Positions 1-12,900 of a stretch of 64,000 nt of DNA are shown here, piece after piece. The DNA is from Membranipora membranacea. Taxonomy: Eukaryota > Bryozoa > Gymnolaemata > Cheilostomatida > Membraniporidae. The notes under the pieces were generated by a model. The model was given only the letters and a program-made list of their open reading frames with translations, did not search any database and was not told the origin of the DNA. The stretch is taken from assembly GCA_914767715.1 (NCBI GenBank), contig OU612075.1:5084001-5148000 (forward strand). The letters are read 5' to 3'. The position numbers and the translations under genes were made by a program. Each line of letters begins with the position of its first letter. The first letter of the stretch is position 1.

Positions 1-280
1 TTGAAGGTTTGCTGTAAATGAGATGAGAAGTGGGCAATGTCGACATTGAAAAGTGACCCTAAACTGGGTGATCTGGACGAGGAATGCAGGTAACGAATTC
101 ATAGCATTTCTTTTTTTCTAAACTTTATACTTTATTTTTAGCCGATCAAAGTCACACAGGTGACAAATAATGGGTCGATGATGATGTTGATGTTGGTAAA
201 ATATTTTACCATTAGCAACTGTTTCATTATGAAAGCCTCTATAAAACTAAGTGTGCTTGAGATATCAATGAACTAGATAC

Positions 281-386
281 GTTCAAGGCATTCGTTGCAT
301 TCAAGGCATTCAAAGCATTCAAGGCATTCATGGCATTCAAGGCGTTCAAGACATTCAAGACATTCGAGACTTTCAAGCCATTCAAT
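281..386. repeat. Short tandem repeat, about 9-bp unit
   Basis: About eleven imperfect copies of a 9-mer close to ATTCAAGGC stand in tandem. An open frame exists on the minus strand through it, but its protein is a simple repeat and is not taken as a gene. Confidence 0.85.
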
Positions 387-579
387 AGATGCAAGGATAG
401 ATTATATGAAAGACAGTAGATAACGAAATGATCATGATGTATATTGAATATTAAAATCTTTCTAAGGAGACTACTGGATGCAGAACCTGACAATAATTGC
501 AAAGTGCCGGCTGAGCTGACTAGAAAACACAAGCTATTCAGACTGCTCATACAGTTTCTCACATGGCTCTCTATAGTGA

Positions 580-712
580 GTAGTGTTAGTAGTAGTGGTG
601 ATGGGTGGAGGGGGGTGGTCCTTGTAGTGGTTGATGTTGTTTTGATGGTGTTGGTGGTGGCGGTGTTGGCCGTGTTGGCGGTGGTCGTCACTGTGATGGA
701 GATGGTGGTACG
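580..712. repeat. GT/GGT-rich low-complexity block
   Basis: Irregular GTT/GTG/GGT triplets dominate this stretch. It produces long open frames on both strands by composition alone; there is no sign of splice structure or conserved motifs. Confidence 0.7.
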
Positions 713-1746
713 GTTGAATCTAACTCATTGAATGAATGTTACATTAATTTAGGAATCTAAGCATGTGACTTCATGTTGAGGAAAAGAAGTTTTGGAAGGG
801 AATGGCAGAAATCATTTTTGACCTTTTAAAAATAAATTTATCAAATTATTAAACTAGATGATTACAGTTATTAACCGTCACCAAACCTTTTGTCAGTAAT
901 TATGCATTTAAGCATTATCGCCAATGTACATTGCAGTCCGTATTATCTCCTTCTAACAGAATCCATTACGTGACCGTTACAACTTCTGCCACTTTCTAAG
1001 CTTGTTTGCTATTTAACTTCACTTTTTGCGCACAAGATAAACAATTTTTGACACCTTCATTTATCTATAAAGGATTTAAAAGCCATACCTGGTTCATCTT
1101 TCCTGATAAACACTTACTTTTATATCAAGATCACCCTTCCATAAATAGCAGATTATTTATAGACAACGATATTTTCCGTAAATACACCTGACTGCTTTCT
1201 TTTTATTAATTTAACTATGCATGGTCTTTATTTGTCATTGACATGGATCAGCAATAATAAAGTATACATATATATATATATCATACTGACAATCTCAGAT
1301 ATAAATTTTCTATTACTTACAATTCTTTACCATTATATTTGAGATCTGAAGAGAAGTTCAGCTCATTTAAAACATTGTTATTCAACCATGTGTTATCAAC
1401 TTTATCAACACCGTTAATGATATTCTATTAAATTAAATTGTTCGTCATATCAACTGATATATTCATGGATTAGCGAGACATATCTGACCCTTAGCAAGCA
1501 TGGCTATTTATGTATGATTGCAGGAAACATCTTTGATTGGTCCAAGAAATTCAGTTATGCTACAGCTGACCCCTTGTAAACATTTGTTAAGCTGCTTGCC
1601 TGAGTTAATGGGACGCATAACATTAAAGCTGCCGGCATTTTAGCTAGATCACAACGTTATAAACTGATGAATTTTCTCCACACATAGCCATACTGTGTAT
1701 TTTACCACTAATCCATAAATATATATCAATGGTTATAACATTTCAG

Positions 1747-4700
1747 GCGGCATTGACTGAAATCACTGGACCTGTCATTCCTGAGCTAGTTGTTCAGACA
1801 AACTCTGATTATGAGGACATGCTACAGGCTATATCTATGAGGGGTGCTGGGCATATTGTTGGTGGAATCCTTGGTAAACTTAGTTTTCACATCAGACTCA
1901 CAAAAACATTTGGCAAATCAGGATCAAAACATCATCTAAAAAACATTGCTTTTATTAATGACGAAGACCATATTATTAACAAACATTATGTTTCAGGTAG
2001 GAACCATTTTCATCAGCTAAGTGACGCACAACTCGTTTTTTAAACAGTTTCATTCCTTTTAGTATCAGACTCCTAAATGATAAAGCCTTCTTACAGTCAC
2101 TATAATTTAGCTTCATCATTGATCACAAGGAATAATAAAAATCTCCTTCTCTCACTTTGCCAGACAATGCATTACCAAAGCCGAACAATCAACTGCTAGA
2201 AAATATAGAACATTTCTCTTACTTCAAATTCTTTTTTAGGTGGTATCTTCATCGATCGTCTATTTTATCACATTGACTTGGTCTGCGCAATCACGGCTGC
2301 GATGTTCACTCTGCTTGGTGTTGCGGCAGCATACGTAACAAGCATCGAGGTGATGTTCATAGTTCTATTCGTACAAGGAGCTGTGGAAACCGTTCTGGGC
2401 ATGGGTAAGTCAATCAAGAGATACAATATTTATTGCCATAATTGAAAAAACTAAGAGGCAGCGGAATGACCAGTGGAAGGGAGCAATTGCAATGCAGGCA
2501 ATTGGATCAAACTTGATCTAGTAGTAAGCTGACGCTAAAAGTTAATATCTTGATATCTACAGGGCCGTAGTTTAAGAAAATTCTTAGGGGAGGCACAAAA
2601 ACTTTGAGGGTGTGAAGTGGCCCCAGGTTGGATGTCGTAAGCCCTCCCTGTGGGGTCCGGGGTTAATCCTAAGCCTCCAAAGCATTTTAATGATATTAAT
2701 AGCAAATGAGCTGATTCTGACATGAAATATTCAAATATAGCATTTTAAGGCTACTCTATTGAGTATTCTAGGGCAGGCTGAGCGTCCCTGCCTCCCCTTG
2801 AACTACCGGCTTGTTATCAGCAGATGTTGACACTGTGAAGAAATTCTGACAAATTAATTCACAGGGTAATAGCTATAAAATTTGTGGTGGTTTTCACAGT
2901 AAGCCTACTCAACGCAATACTACTATTTGACAGAACTCCTTAGCCTGTTTGTTACTACTTTCCCTAAGGGCACCAACTTTTAGACTAAATTGCATTCAAT
3001 ATTTCAACTGCACAAATATTGCAGTTCCACTAATCACTAACGGCTTTCTTTTAAATATTTATGAGCAAGGATCATAGTGGTCAGGTGGAGGCAATAAATC
3101 ACTGTGATCTCAATTTTCAGACTTGGCAGCATTTTAACTGGTTCACAGGCTGTATTATTTCATACTGCTAATGCCTGAGATCTTTAAAAACATTCCAAAA
3201 CATGGCCTAGTAGGGCTTACATTTTAAACGGTAACACATTATTTTAAATATTTTTTCAGCTGGATATCGCATCGTATTTGTATCCTTCAAAGAGAGAGCA
3301 GCTGCTGCATGCAATGTGATACTGTTCGGTTACTATTTGGGTGGAGTTCTGGGCCCAGCAGTAGTAGAGCCATTTCTGGAAGGTTCATACACTGAAATAC
3401 ACTTATCCATCACCGGCAATAAAACTGCAAACATGTCAACCAACGAGAACATTGAAAGCTCCTTCACAGAGTACCCAGCTAACTTTGTTAAAGCATACTG
3501 GATAATCAGCTCATTCGGGATGTTGGTCACGTTGCTTAACATCTGCTTACATATACATAGCAGACACATAGGGGTTAACTTAGCACAATATATCAATGTT
3601 ACATCGAAGCAGTCATTCCGGCAGCAAGCATCCCCTAGATCGTGTTCACCTTCCCATCCGGTAATAGCTGCGCTGTTCCTGGTCATGTTGTTCTTCCACA
3701 TTGGATGTCTCTTCGCTATGGCTCGGGTCTATAGTAAGGTGATATTTTCTTATGACCGTGAAGGGCCGGGACTCAGTGTAGCCGACTCCAGTTCGATGAC
3801 ATCGTCTTTCTTCCTCAGCAATCTCTGCGGAATCTTAGTTTTCCTGATACCGACAAGCTTCATCCATATCAAGTACATACTTCAGGTAGGAAAATGAATT
3901 AGATTTACAGGCCCGTAGTTTAAGGGGAGGCAGGGAGGCACTGCCACTCCTAGAAAGCTAAATACAACGGCTTAAAAACACTATAATTGAATAATCCATG
4001 TCACAATCAGCTCATCTGTGATTCCCATTACTAATTACATGCCTCAAATAGCTCATAGAACCGCTCCTGGTGAAGTTTTGGACTGGTCTCAAACTTTTGC
4101 CTCCCCCACCAATTTTTTTATATTACGGCCCTGGATTATAAAAAAGTCTGTAGCCTGCCTATGTTCTGCTGCTCCTTTTGAAGAGAGACTAAAAGAGGAA
4201 GTATTGCTGTGTATGAACAGCAAAACTGCTCCACATGCAGCTACAATGCATCAGATTTGTTGATGCGATTTTTCTTGTTGTTTAAATAGTTTTCTTTTCC
4301 TTTTTATGAATAGGATTTTTTGATGTGATTATGATTTTAAATAATTTAAAAAACAGGTTATGGTGATCATGGCATAATCTTGTGGTGCTATGTTGTGGCG
4401 TTATGTAATAAGGTCAACCAAACTCCTTGCTGGCCTCCCCCCTTCCCTCCCTCTCCCCAAAGCGAACTGAGATTAATTCTTTCAGGGAAAGATTGTTTGT
4501 AACTTAGAGTTAACACATTGTTCTGTTTTTCTTTCACACAGCTTCAGGCCTCAATGTTGTTGGGAGTTTGTATCCTTCTAAGTATCTCCTACACTAACGT
4601 AACAGCTCTTTGGGTGCTGTTCCTTGGTATGGGATTCTTCAGGGGACCCCTAGTCGCATCTGGTATTGGCATGGTCAACAACTACATAGAACTGACTTCT

Positions 4701-4901
4701 TTGGCACAGATGGTGCCACAAATAGGTGCTGCCGTTGCTGATGTTGTGGTTATGCATCTAGTTGGCTCTAGTTATAAGCACTATGGACCTTACTCAATAT
4801 GGCTCCATGCTGTAGCCATCGCCAGTGTTGTTTTCATAGTAGCAACCTCTATGCAAATACTGGGATATTTTCACGGAGGACGGTTCGATAAATCAAGTTA
4901 G
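1747..4901 (+). CDS. MFS transporter, MFSD4/NaGLT1-like (5' exon missing)
   Basis: Four exons, 1747-1873, 2240-2404, 3260-3885 and 4542-4901, join in continuous frame (1278 nt, 425 residues plus TGA-free run to the TAG stop). All introns are GT-AG. The first exon carries the family signature around ITGPVIPEL and a glycine-rich second helix (GHIVGGILGG). About ten hydrophobic segments follow. A long outer loop near residues 125-145 has N-linked glycosylation sequons (NKT, NMS), and a hydrophilic central loop separates the two halves, as in 12-helix MFS proteins. Vertebrate MFSD4 proteins are about 500 residues, so roughly the first helix and N-terminus are not found here. Known relatives are plasma-membrane transporters, some reported to carry glucose with sodium; the substrate here is unknown. 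An AATAAA at 5097-5102 fits a poly(A) signal. Two introns hold the same MITE family. Confidence 0.8.
2460..2522 (-). repeat. Half copy of a short hairpin element
   Basis: Contains GACCAGTGGAAGGGAGCAA followed by ATGCAGGCAATTGGATCAAA. The same module recurs at 23363-23470, 61466-61545 and 62090-62163, so this is a fragment of a dispersed inverted-repeat family. It lies in the second MFS intron. Confidence 0.6.
2560..2813 (-). mobile_element. MITE, CAGGGCCGTAG family, copy 1
   Basis: Starts with CAGGGCCGTAGTTTAAG and ends with a decayed inverted end (AACTACCGGCTTG). It is the reverse complement of the copy at 12520-12747, matching in the internal block around GCTGATTCTGACATG. About 250 bp, no coding capacity. 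It lies in the intron after the second identified MFS exon. Confidence 0.75.
3908..4133 (+). mobile_element. MITE, CAGGGCCGTAG family, copy 2
   Basis: 226 bp with ends CAGGCCCGTAG and TTACGGCCCTG. Shares the internal block GAATAATCCATGTCA with other copies. It begins only about 22 bp after the donor of the third identified MFS exon. No clean target-site duplication is visible. Confidence 0.8.
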
Positions 4902-6331
4902 CATAATAATTTACACCAACAGTCAAAGATATTTTCGCTTAACGTGTTTACATGCATTTTCCAATTGATACTATGAATGTCAGATTCTTACGTCATAACC
5001 ACATATCCATAACTAAATTATTTATATTACATATTAAACATATCATACATTTTGCCTGCAAGATGAGGTGTAGTTTATATTTTGTCTAATGATAAAATAA
5101 AATAGATAATTATATTATTAATTATAATCATCAATATAGACATTATATCTTTTCCCTTACTGTTGGTATAGCCATAACCATCTTTGAAGCACAGAGCGTT
5201 ATCTTTCCTCAGGTGCAGGTACTTGGATCCATAGTACTCATGCCGTACCCTACCCTTGCACGCTGAAAATCCGGCTACCCTTTATAGTGAAGTAGCAGAG
5301 GGGGTTCTTTTCTCTGTGCGTGGGATGTGGAAACACATAGTGGAACTTCTGTATTTTAAGTCTCGGAGGATCTGGCTAGGTTTTATGGTGCCGGGAATTG
5401 ATCTTGGATCTCAAAGATCTCTAATCCATACCCTCAATCATTTGAACACTCATTACACCTTTTTAAAGAGAGATAATCATAAGTTCGTTGTCTTCTTTTC
5501 GTGCAAGAAACGACAATCCTAATAGTTTCTTCAAAAATATTGTTAACTGACAGCTGTCATTTTCCTATTGGCTGTTGGATGAGAGCTTTCACATTTACAG
5601 TAAGTGACATGTACCGTTGAAACTATGAAATTGAAAAGGCGACAAGTACCAATAACTTTTCACTGTTGACAGCAAGCAATTAATAAACATTCTGCAGTTC
5701 GCTAGTATTGTCCTACCGTTTTCATCTGTTTAAGTAGTCTACTAATCATGGCCAACTTTTGCTCAGATAAATGGAAATTTGTTTGGAGATTATACCTGTG
5801 CATTCATTTGCAATCGTTGTGAGTAGTGCGATCATTTAACAATAGAATAGTCATATATATCAGCGGGAAACCAAGATTGAATTTTGTTATTTAAGGCATT
5901 TAAGTAGTTTAACCAAAGTATGATGCTTTTGGAACTAATGTTGAACACAGTGGCTTTAAAAAAGCGCTGGAGCTGCTACAGATAAAGTTCCTAATCGTAT
6001 GTGTACTCTGGGATTATCACGTCTCAAATTAATGATTTTAAGATTTTTAAGAACATTTTCTGAATGACTTTCTTGAAAAGTGTCCATCAGGATGGCATCG
6101 CAATATTACACACAGAAGCACATGGGACAGAGATTCTTTTTTATGCCAGGCAGCACTCAAGCTTAATGAACTAGTGTAATAATTTATCCGAAATGACTTC
6201 CAGCCACAAAGATTTTTTACTCCTATTTTCTAGCCATGTATGTTATATTGTTATCATTTTTAACATCATCTGCATCAGTATATAGCACCTTTTTTTTCAC
6301 AACATATATCGTGTTAGTGATGGAAATAATA

Positions 6332-6376
6332 ATCAATCGATCGATCGATCGACCGACCGACCGACCAATCAATCTA
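6332..6376. repeat. Tetranucleotide microsatellite (ATCG/ACCG)
   Basis: Runs of ATCG turn into CGAC/ACCG tetramers. Simple repeat, no coding role seen. Confidence 0.85.
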
Positions 6377-6518
6377 TATTACATAGTTTTAGATTCGCTA
6401 ATGGCTTTCATATTGAGGAGAACATCAATCTTGTGTTCAAAGAAGTGGTGTCGTTACATGATGCTGACCCGCTACCGTCTGTCCGCAATGAATCTGTGAC
6501 TGCTGGAGGCTTGCTGGT

Positions 6519-6577
6519 ACATATACATAAATACATATACATATACATAATATACATATACATATACATATACATAC

Positions 6578-6618
<41 letters not shown>

Positions 6619-6637
6619 AACATTTACATTTACAGTG
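6519..6637. repeat. ATACAT microsatellite
   Basis: About 120 bp of ACATAT/ATACAT hexamers ending in ACATTT units. It generates open frames of alternating Tyr-Ile or Met-Tyr on both strands, which are artefacts of composition. Confidence 0.9.
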
Positions 6638-6963
6638 TTTTTGAAATTCGTGGGAACTGGTGGGAACGGTGTTCCCACAAATAAACATCTAGGGGAATTC
6701 TTAGAACACAGCGACCACTAAATTTAGCGCTTTAAACAATGTGAAAATGTTTCTTTTCAATCATATTACCAATCATACTGTTACAGCTCTATATTTCTAT
6801 GCTTGACAGCGTGGATTTGCAAAAAGAACTTTGCGGCTGCATTGCGGCAGAATATGGGGAGGCAAACTATAGCTCATAATTGCTGGTAATGTTTACTGGT
6901 TCACATTATGCTGATTGCTATGTAGAAAAACCACAAACAAAATTGTAAATTTCTATTTCACAG

Positions 6964-9900
6964 TATGACAAGGTTGACAGATCGAAGCTATTGATTGGAC
7001 TGATTCCATCAGATAATTGGCAGGGGGGGACTGAATTTCAAGGCTGTATTGGATCTATACCTGCAGATTTATCGTCACCAGCGACCGGTTAGATTAATAG
7101 CATTTGATGGGTTACAAGGCCCAGTCTAGCCTAACTGCATAATGACTTCTGAATTTGAATTCAGCACGGCGCATTTCTATTTTTTTCCAAAATTTAAGCT
7201 TTATGAACTGAAACATTTTGTGTCTTCTGCTCCAAATCAGTCTACCCTCTAGAAGCTATAATTGCGCCTCCCCATATTTGGTATCATATTGAAGGTCTCA
7301 GTCTAGTTAACAGCATTATAGCAACCTTATGAATAGCCTATGGACACAGTTGAAACCATTAGCTTTACTAAAGTGAAAGTTTTTCTCAACCACTAAGGTT
7401 GTCCCATCTTTATCTTTATATATTATGATATAGTGGATAGAGAGGGACAACCTTAGTGGTTGAGAAAAAAATTCTCATTTTAGTAAAGCTAATGGTTTCA
7501 ACTGTGTCCATAGGCTATTCAAAAGATTGCCATGGTGCTCTTAATTAGACTGAGACCTTCAATATGATACCAAATATGGGGAGGCGCAGCTAAAGCCTTA
7601 AGGATATTTTGCTGCTTTGTTTACAGTTTTATATGGAGATTGCACACGTCCTCAGTCTCCAAATCCGCAAACAATATGGGCAGACGGAGTCGGCACTGCA
7701 GCTGAAATATATATTCCAATGCTCCTTCACCAAACTTCTCAAGGAGATATACTTTTCATTGACAACGACAGATGTGCGAGGCGAATTCAAGACGACGCTG
7801 TGACAACATTTGTCGGTATGGCATTATTTCTTGTTCTGACATAACCTCTGCTATCTGATAGGCCCATGCCCGATTGCACCAACCACAATTGTTATTAACA
7901 ATATTCTATATATTAAACCACTGCTGACATATCTGGGCTTTTTGTCATCACTAATGGCGGATGGCTCGGGATGAAGAAGATACACCTACTTTTTGAAAGC
8001 TCATACAACTCCACGCAAAGCTACTGGCTAGAAGTTTTGATGCCACAACTCTCTATTTAAATTTTTGGCTGGTGGTTCTGCTGGGCAGAGCCCAGCTGTG
8101 GCAGCAATGGTTTAACTTAATGAACTGAAATGTACTGAACAAATTGACAATGAAATAGTTGGGTACTATTTCCTTTTAACTACCCAATATCAAATCTGTT
8201 GTATATTATTTGATAGAAATGATAATCCAACAAAAAATCCCATCCCTCTAATGACATGACACGACATGCTATAAAATATAAGCTTTATTTCGATGACATC
8301 ACAGGTTGATGGTGCAAATGCAGTCGATGTGGTGCTATGACACCGATGCATAGATGCCTAACCAGTATTTGCGGTTTTGTTATTACTGGTTAACCACAAT
8401 CTGTGGTAGGGTTAGTCATGTCCAGAAAAAAATCCTGTTACACACAGATAGTAGTAAGGATAGGGGTTAGTTTTCCAGCTAGTTCAATTAATTTCATTCT
8501 TGAATGAAACCCTACCACTGATTTCTTATATACAAGCGATTGGCGAAAAGTGGGACGACTCCCCAAGAGCGGTCTAGGTTTCTATTTAGCTCTATTTCCA
8601 TGTGCAATCAGGGAGGGTGAGATATCTCCCATCCTCCCTGGTGCAATACAGCCAATGTGGTGCTATGACAACACGAATACTCAAAGCATTTTATTTTTTT
8701 TATCCAATGAGTTTGCTGACAGTAGAATAAGAGGTGGTTCCGAAATAGGTATCATTGTAGTAGCATCGTACCGCTTGCCAGCCAACAGGACTTTATTGGT
8801 GCAGCTCGTCAAATCAAACAGGCACTCTACTCTAGGCAATAGAGACATGATCAAGCAGCTTGAAAAGTAAAAAAAAATAAATTAGAGTTTGGTAAATCTT
8901 GATATTATCAAAAGAAATGATAGTGTCAATCAAAGCCAAGTCATTTGACAATTGAATTAAAACAAAATGTTGCATAGAAGGGGAAATAATGGGGTAGGGA
9001 AGATAATAGGGATTGGTTTGGATCTATTTACATTTTGAACATGAAGGGAGGTAACCTTGACATGTGTGTCTGTGCATATAAATATAATATATTACGAATA
9101 TGACTGATGTAGGTGTAGATTGACAGGTGACTAGAAGATAAATGGCGCTAACTGATACCTAGTTTGAGATTCGGACTTTATGTCTTTAGTCCTGTTAAAA
9201 ATTGATGAAATTGATGACTTTATGAGAAATCCATATGGATTTGCCGAGAAGTTGTTTGAGCAGAGCTTTAAAAGGGGCTCAAGGCTAGTCAGGGGAAAGT
9301 GAGGCACACTTGGCAAAAATTTAGGGTAACAAGATCGATGTTAACACTGATATCGCCGGGCTTAAACACCAAAGATCTCCAGGTTTCAGTTTTTTAAATT
9401 GTCGATAACAAGCTTGGTGAGGTTTCGCAGATAGTTACCAAGGCACATGCCAACAGTGCACCAGGCATCAGTATATCAGTATATCAGGTATCAGTTATAA
9501 ATGATCCAAGAAACGTCCAGGTATACTTGAGATACTGAGAATAGTTCTCAATCAAATTTGGAAGTCTGACGAGATCCCAGATAAGTGGTGTCATGCGAAT
9601 GGTGTGTATATACCAAAAGAGGATAAAGCAGCACACTAAGCACATGGTATACTATTGCATGTATATCTCTGATCGATAGAGAGTGAATTAATTCACTTAG
9701 CATGAGTACCGTCACAAGGAATTTGGTGTGACGACCCGTGTTCAATCTTAATAATTATAGAGGTGGGTTCATGTTAGATACTGCTACTTAACTGACTAAC
9801 TAACGATCAGAGATACACATGTTAGTGGTGTATATCTGATCGTCAGTGTGATAAAGCAGAGGGCCTAGGGCAGTTTGGACCGTTTTCATTGATAAACATG

Positions 9901-12900
9901 GAAGGCAAGATTTTCATCAGCGTTCTGGCAAAGCGACTGACAGCTTACCTCATGAAGGATGGATTCATTGCTCAATCAGTCCAGAAGGCAAGCATCCCAG
10001 GATTCTCTTGGTCGGCAATATAAATAGGCTAAACAAGCTAAGTCAAACCTTGAGGTGGTTTGATTAGATTTGACCAATGCCTATGGTTCTGTTCCACATA
10101 TCATGACTGACTTCGCACTATCACACTACCGGGTGACTGACAGGAGTGGGAAGTGGCTCAGTTGGTTAGAGTGCCGGTCCTTCAGCATGCTAGTGTTGAA
10201 AGTTGTGAGTTTGAATCCCACTGCAGTCCACCAACTACCGGAGTTTGGTCGGCCCCCAGATTTGCTCTGGCCTGCCTGAAAGCAGAGAGCAGTCCGAAAT
10301 TGCGGCCTTGACAAAGGCAACAAATATTTCCCCGTCCATACTTTTGGATGCGGCGTGTGATGACCATCAGGATCAGGGTTATGGTTGAACGCTATTATAA
10401 AAATCAAAATCCATTCACCACTGAAACTTTACCACGAGCTGGCAAGAGCTGGCAGTAGGCATCCCTACTGAAGTGTGCTATATCACCTTTGCTAGTTCGT
10501 TATGGTGATGGAGATAGTTATGCACAAGTTCACAAGGCATTGTAGTGGGATCCAGGTTGCAAAATGCCAGATACTTCCACCGGTGAGGGCCTTTATAGAT
10601 GATGTTACAATAATATCACCAGACAAAGCTCAGGTTGTAGCTTCAACCGATAGATTGCAGGAGTTGATAGAGAAATGTGCGATGGGATACAAACCTAGCA
10701 AGAGCCGGTCGCTGCTTTTGTGTAAAGGCAAACCTGTACCAAATACGTACTTCATAGGAACAAAGAGAATACCCGCGCTCACAGGGCAGCCTGTGGAAAG
10801 CTTAGGCAGATCGTATGGTTTACTGACCACAGACAGGTTTCGTTAAAGCGAGGTGAAACAACAACTCAATACACGGCTAGTTGCGATTTAAAAATGAGGT
10901 CTGTATGGTAAATAAAAAGCCTGGATTCTCAACTTTGCACTTATGCCTCAAATTTTGTGGCCTCTGACAAATTATGATGCTCCACTTACAACAGTACAGA
11001 CAATATGTGTAAATGACTCGGAGCTCCAAGAAGCTTCCATACTGATTCGTAGCCTTGGATTCAGGCCAACAATGAGACCTTATCTGTATTATTGGTGATG
11101 ATGGATATTGCTTCTGTATCACTATTATTGAACCTTTATAAATGGCCCCATGTGCTTGTGTTTTGATTTCATTTTGATTGGTTGAAGGGTTATGGTTTGT
11201 TATTGTGCGGAGTTATCTGCTCATGTTGGGTTTGTTGTTTGGTTGGCAACAACAAAAAACCGACACACCCAACCTGAGTGGATAACTCCAAGTTGTTTGA
11301 CTGAATCCCAGTCTAACTAACTGATGCACTGTTTGCCAGTTCATTTACTATTTAACTGCCTATGAATTCGCTTGTGAGAGGGTTCAAAACATTTAAAGCA
11401 ATATTGGACAAGATGTTGAACGAGTCACCCAAATAACAACTGGAGATAAGCAAGTTTGTGAGTGCTGTGACAACTGTGCGATGCAAATTTCTGGTTCTCA
11501 AAAGAAATCCAAAATAGGGTAGAGGGGAAATGGTTGTTGATCAGGTGCGTAATATGGAAGAGGTGCACTGCCACAGACACAAGCTTTAGACCAACCCCAA
11601 CAAAGCAGGTAGACTTGTTGGAGTCTGTTGAGCAGCGTCAGCTCAAATGAGCAGAAATATGCAGTCAATGTTGCCACAAAATATTGAATTTTCGGTTGAT
11701 GCGGCTTCTGATCAATTGAGGAGCCCAGCAAACCTGGAATCAGAGTGTGAGAACTCAAAACGCGCCGAGACTAACTTTGATATACATTGTCGAATTGCCT
11801 GACGAGCCCGGGTAGATACACGTATAAGCCATAATCATTTCCTGAATGTGCAGTGCAAATATGTCATGGAGGGTGTGGGAAAAGGGCAAGGGTCTTCTCG
11901 GCACAAACTTTTGATGGCAGTAAGAGTTATCCCCACAAGGGAAGAAAACTCCCGTTACCTACGTGTAAATCATGATGCATGATCATTCTGGTAGAGCCTT
12001 GGCACTTGCTTATGGTCATTTGTGCGGGTTCTTTCCCATAGTAACAAGTCAGTCAATGACATCAACAATATCAATCATATCAATCATATCAACTTATGAT
12101 ATTTTTCAGGGAGCCCCTACGGTAATAATGTATTAAACATTACTGAAATCACTGCAGCAAATAATTATAGACGGCCACATAAAGTGAAAGGGATGGAGTA
12201 CATAGAGGCTAAGGAAATGTGGATTTTCAGCGTCGGAAGACTGGTGAGTAAAAAATCAAACAGTTGTCCTGTGAAAGCTCGTTGATTCAAACATTATAAT
12301 TCAAAACTCCTCTTAATTCATACAAAGAAAACTGGTCCCTTCATCCAGATATCAATGCATTCTAATGTCACTTAATTCAAACTCTGATTAATTAGAACAG
12401 ATTTTTGTGGGTCCAAGAGATTTGAATTAAGTGAACTGCTCTGTACATGATGAGATCAAATAACATATATTTGCATGTTCACCATCACTCTCTGCGTGTT
12501 AGCAGCATCGTTGTCAAATCAGGGCCGTAGTTCTAGGTGAGGCAGGGAGGCACTGCCTCCCCTAGAAAGCTGAATACAGTGGCCTAAAAGCACTTTAATT
12601 GAATAATCCATGTCAGAATCAGCTTTTCCGGAATTTCCATTTGCTTACCATATGGCTTAAATTGCACTTGGAGGAGGTTACTGGTGATGGTTTGGACTCC
12701 CCTCTGAATTTTGCCTCCCCTACCATTTTCTCTTAACTACGGCCCTGTATATAATTATAATAATTTTTAGGGGCTTTACGTCTTTGGTGAGGATGGTCTG
12801 TATAGAGTGATACTGCCCTTCACAGATTATACAGGTGTAGATCCATCTGATGCGAGCGAAGGGCGGACTGACTCTATAGGAATTAAATCAGTTTCAACTT

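Larger units (their letters stand above)
1..1746. other. Upstream region, no gene recognised
   Basis: No convincing coding exon is seen before the first MFS exon at 1747, although that gene must have a 5' exon. A short ATG-initiated stretch at 38-89 runs into a plausible GT donor but ends in the wrong phase to join 1747 directly, so it is only a weak candidate. The rest is AT-rich sequence plus the low-complexity blocks listed separately. Confidence 0.5.
4902..6963. other. Intergenic spacer
   Basis: Holds the probable MFS poly(A) signal at 5097-5102 and two microsatellites. The first exon(s) of the downstream membrane-protein gene should lie here. A candidate ATG exon at 5750-5819 has a hydrophobic run and a good donor (GTGAGT), but its phase does not match the next exon at 6964, so it is not assigned. 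Confidence 0.5.

Noticed and set aside
38-89. Short ATG exon with GT donor as first exon of the MFS gene
   Set aside because: Ends in phase 2 while the exon at 1747 needs phase 0, and it does not encode the expected first helix.
5750-5819. ATG with hydrophobic run and GTGAGT donor as first exon of the mucin/SEA gene
   Set aside because: Phase 2 at the donor leads to an immediate stop when joined to 6964; an intermediate exon would be needed and was not found.
6408-6684. Overlapping open frames of Met-Tyr, Tyr-Ile and Val-Tyr repeats
   Set aside because: Produced by the ATACAT microsatellite in several frames on both strands.
8550-8870. 106-codon plus-strand frame as a possible extra exon
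   Set aside because: No matching splice sites in the required phase, no known domain, and part of it belongs to a diverged direct repeat.
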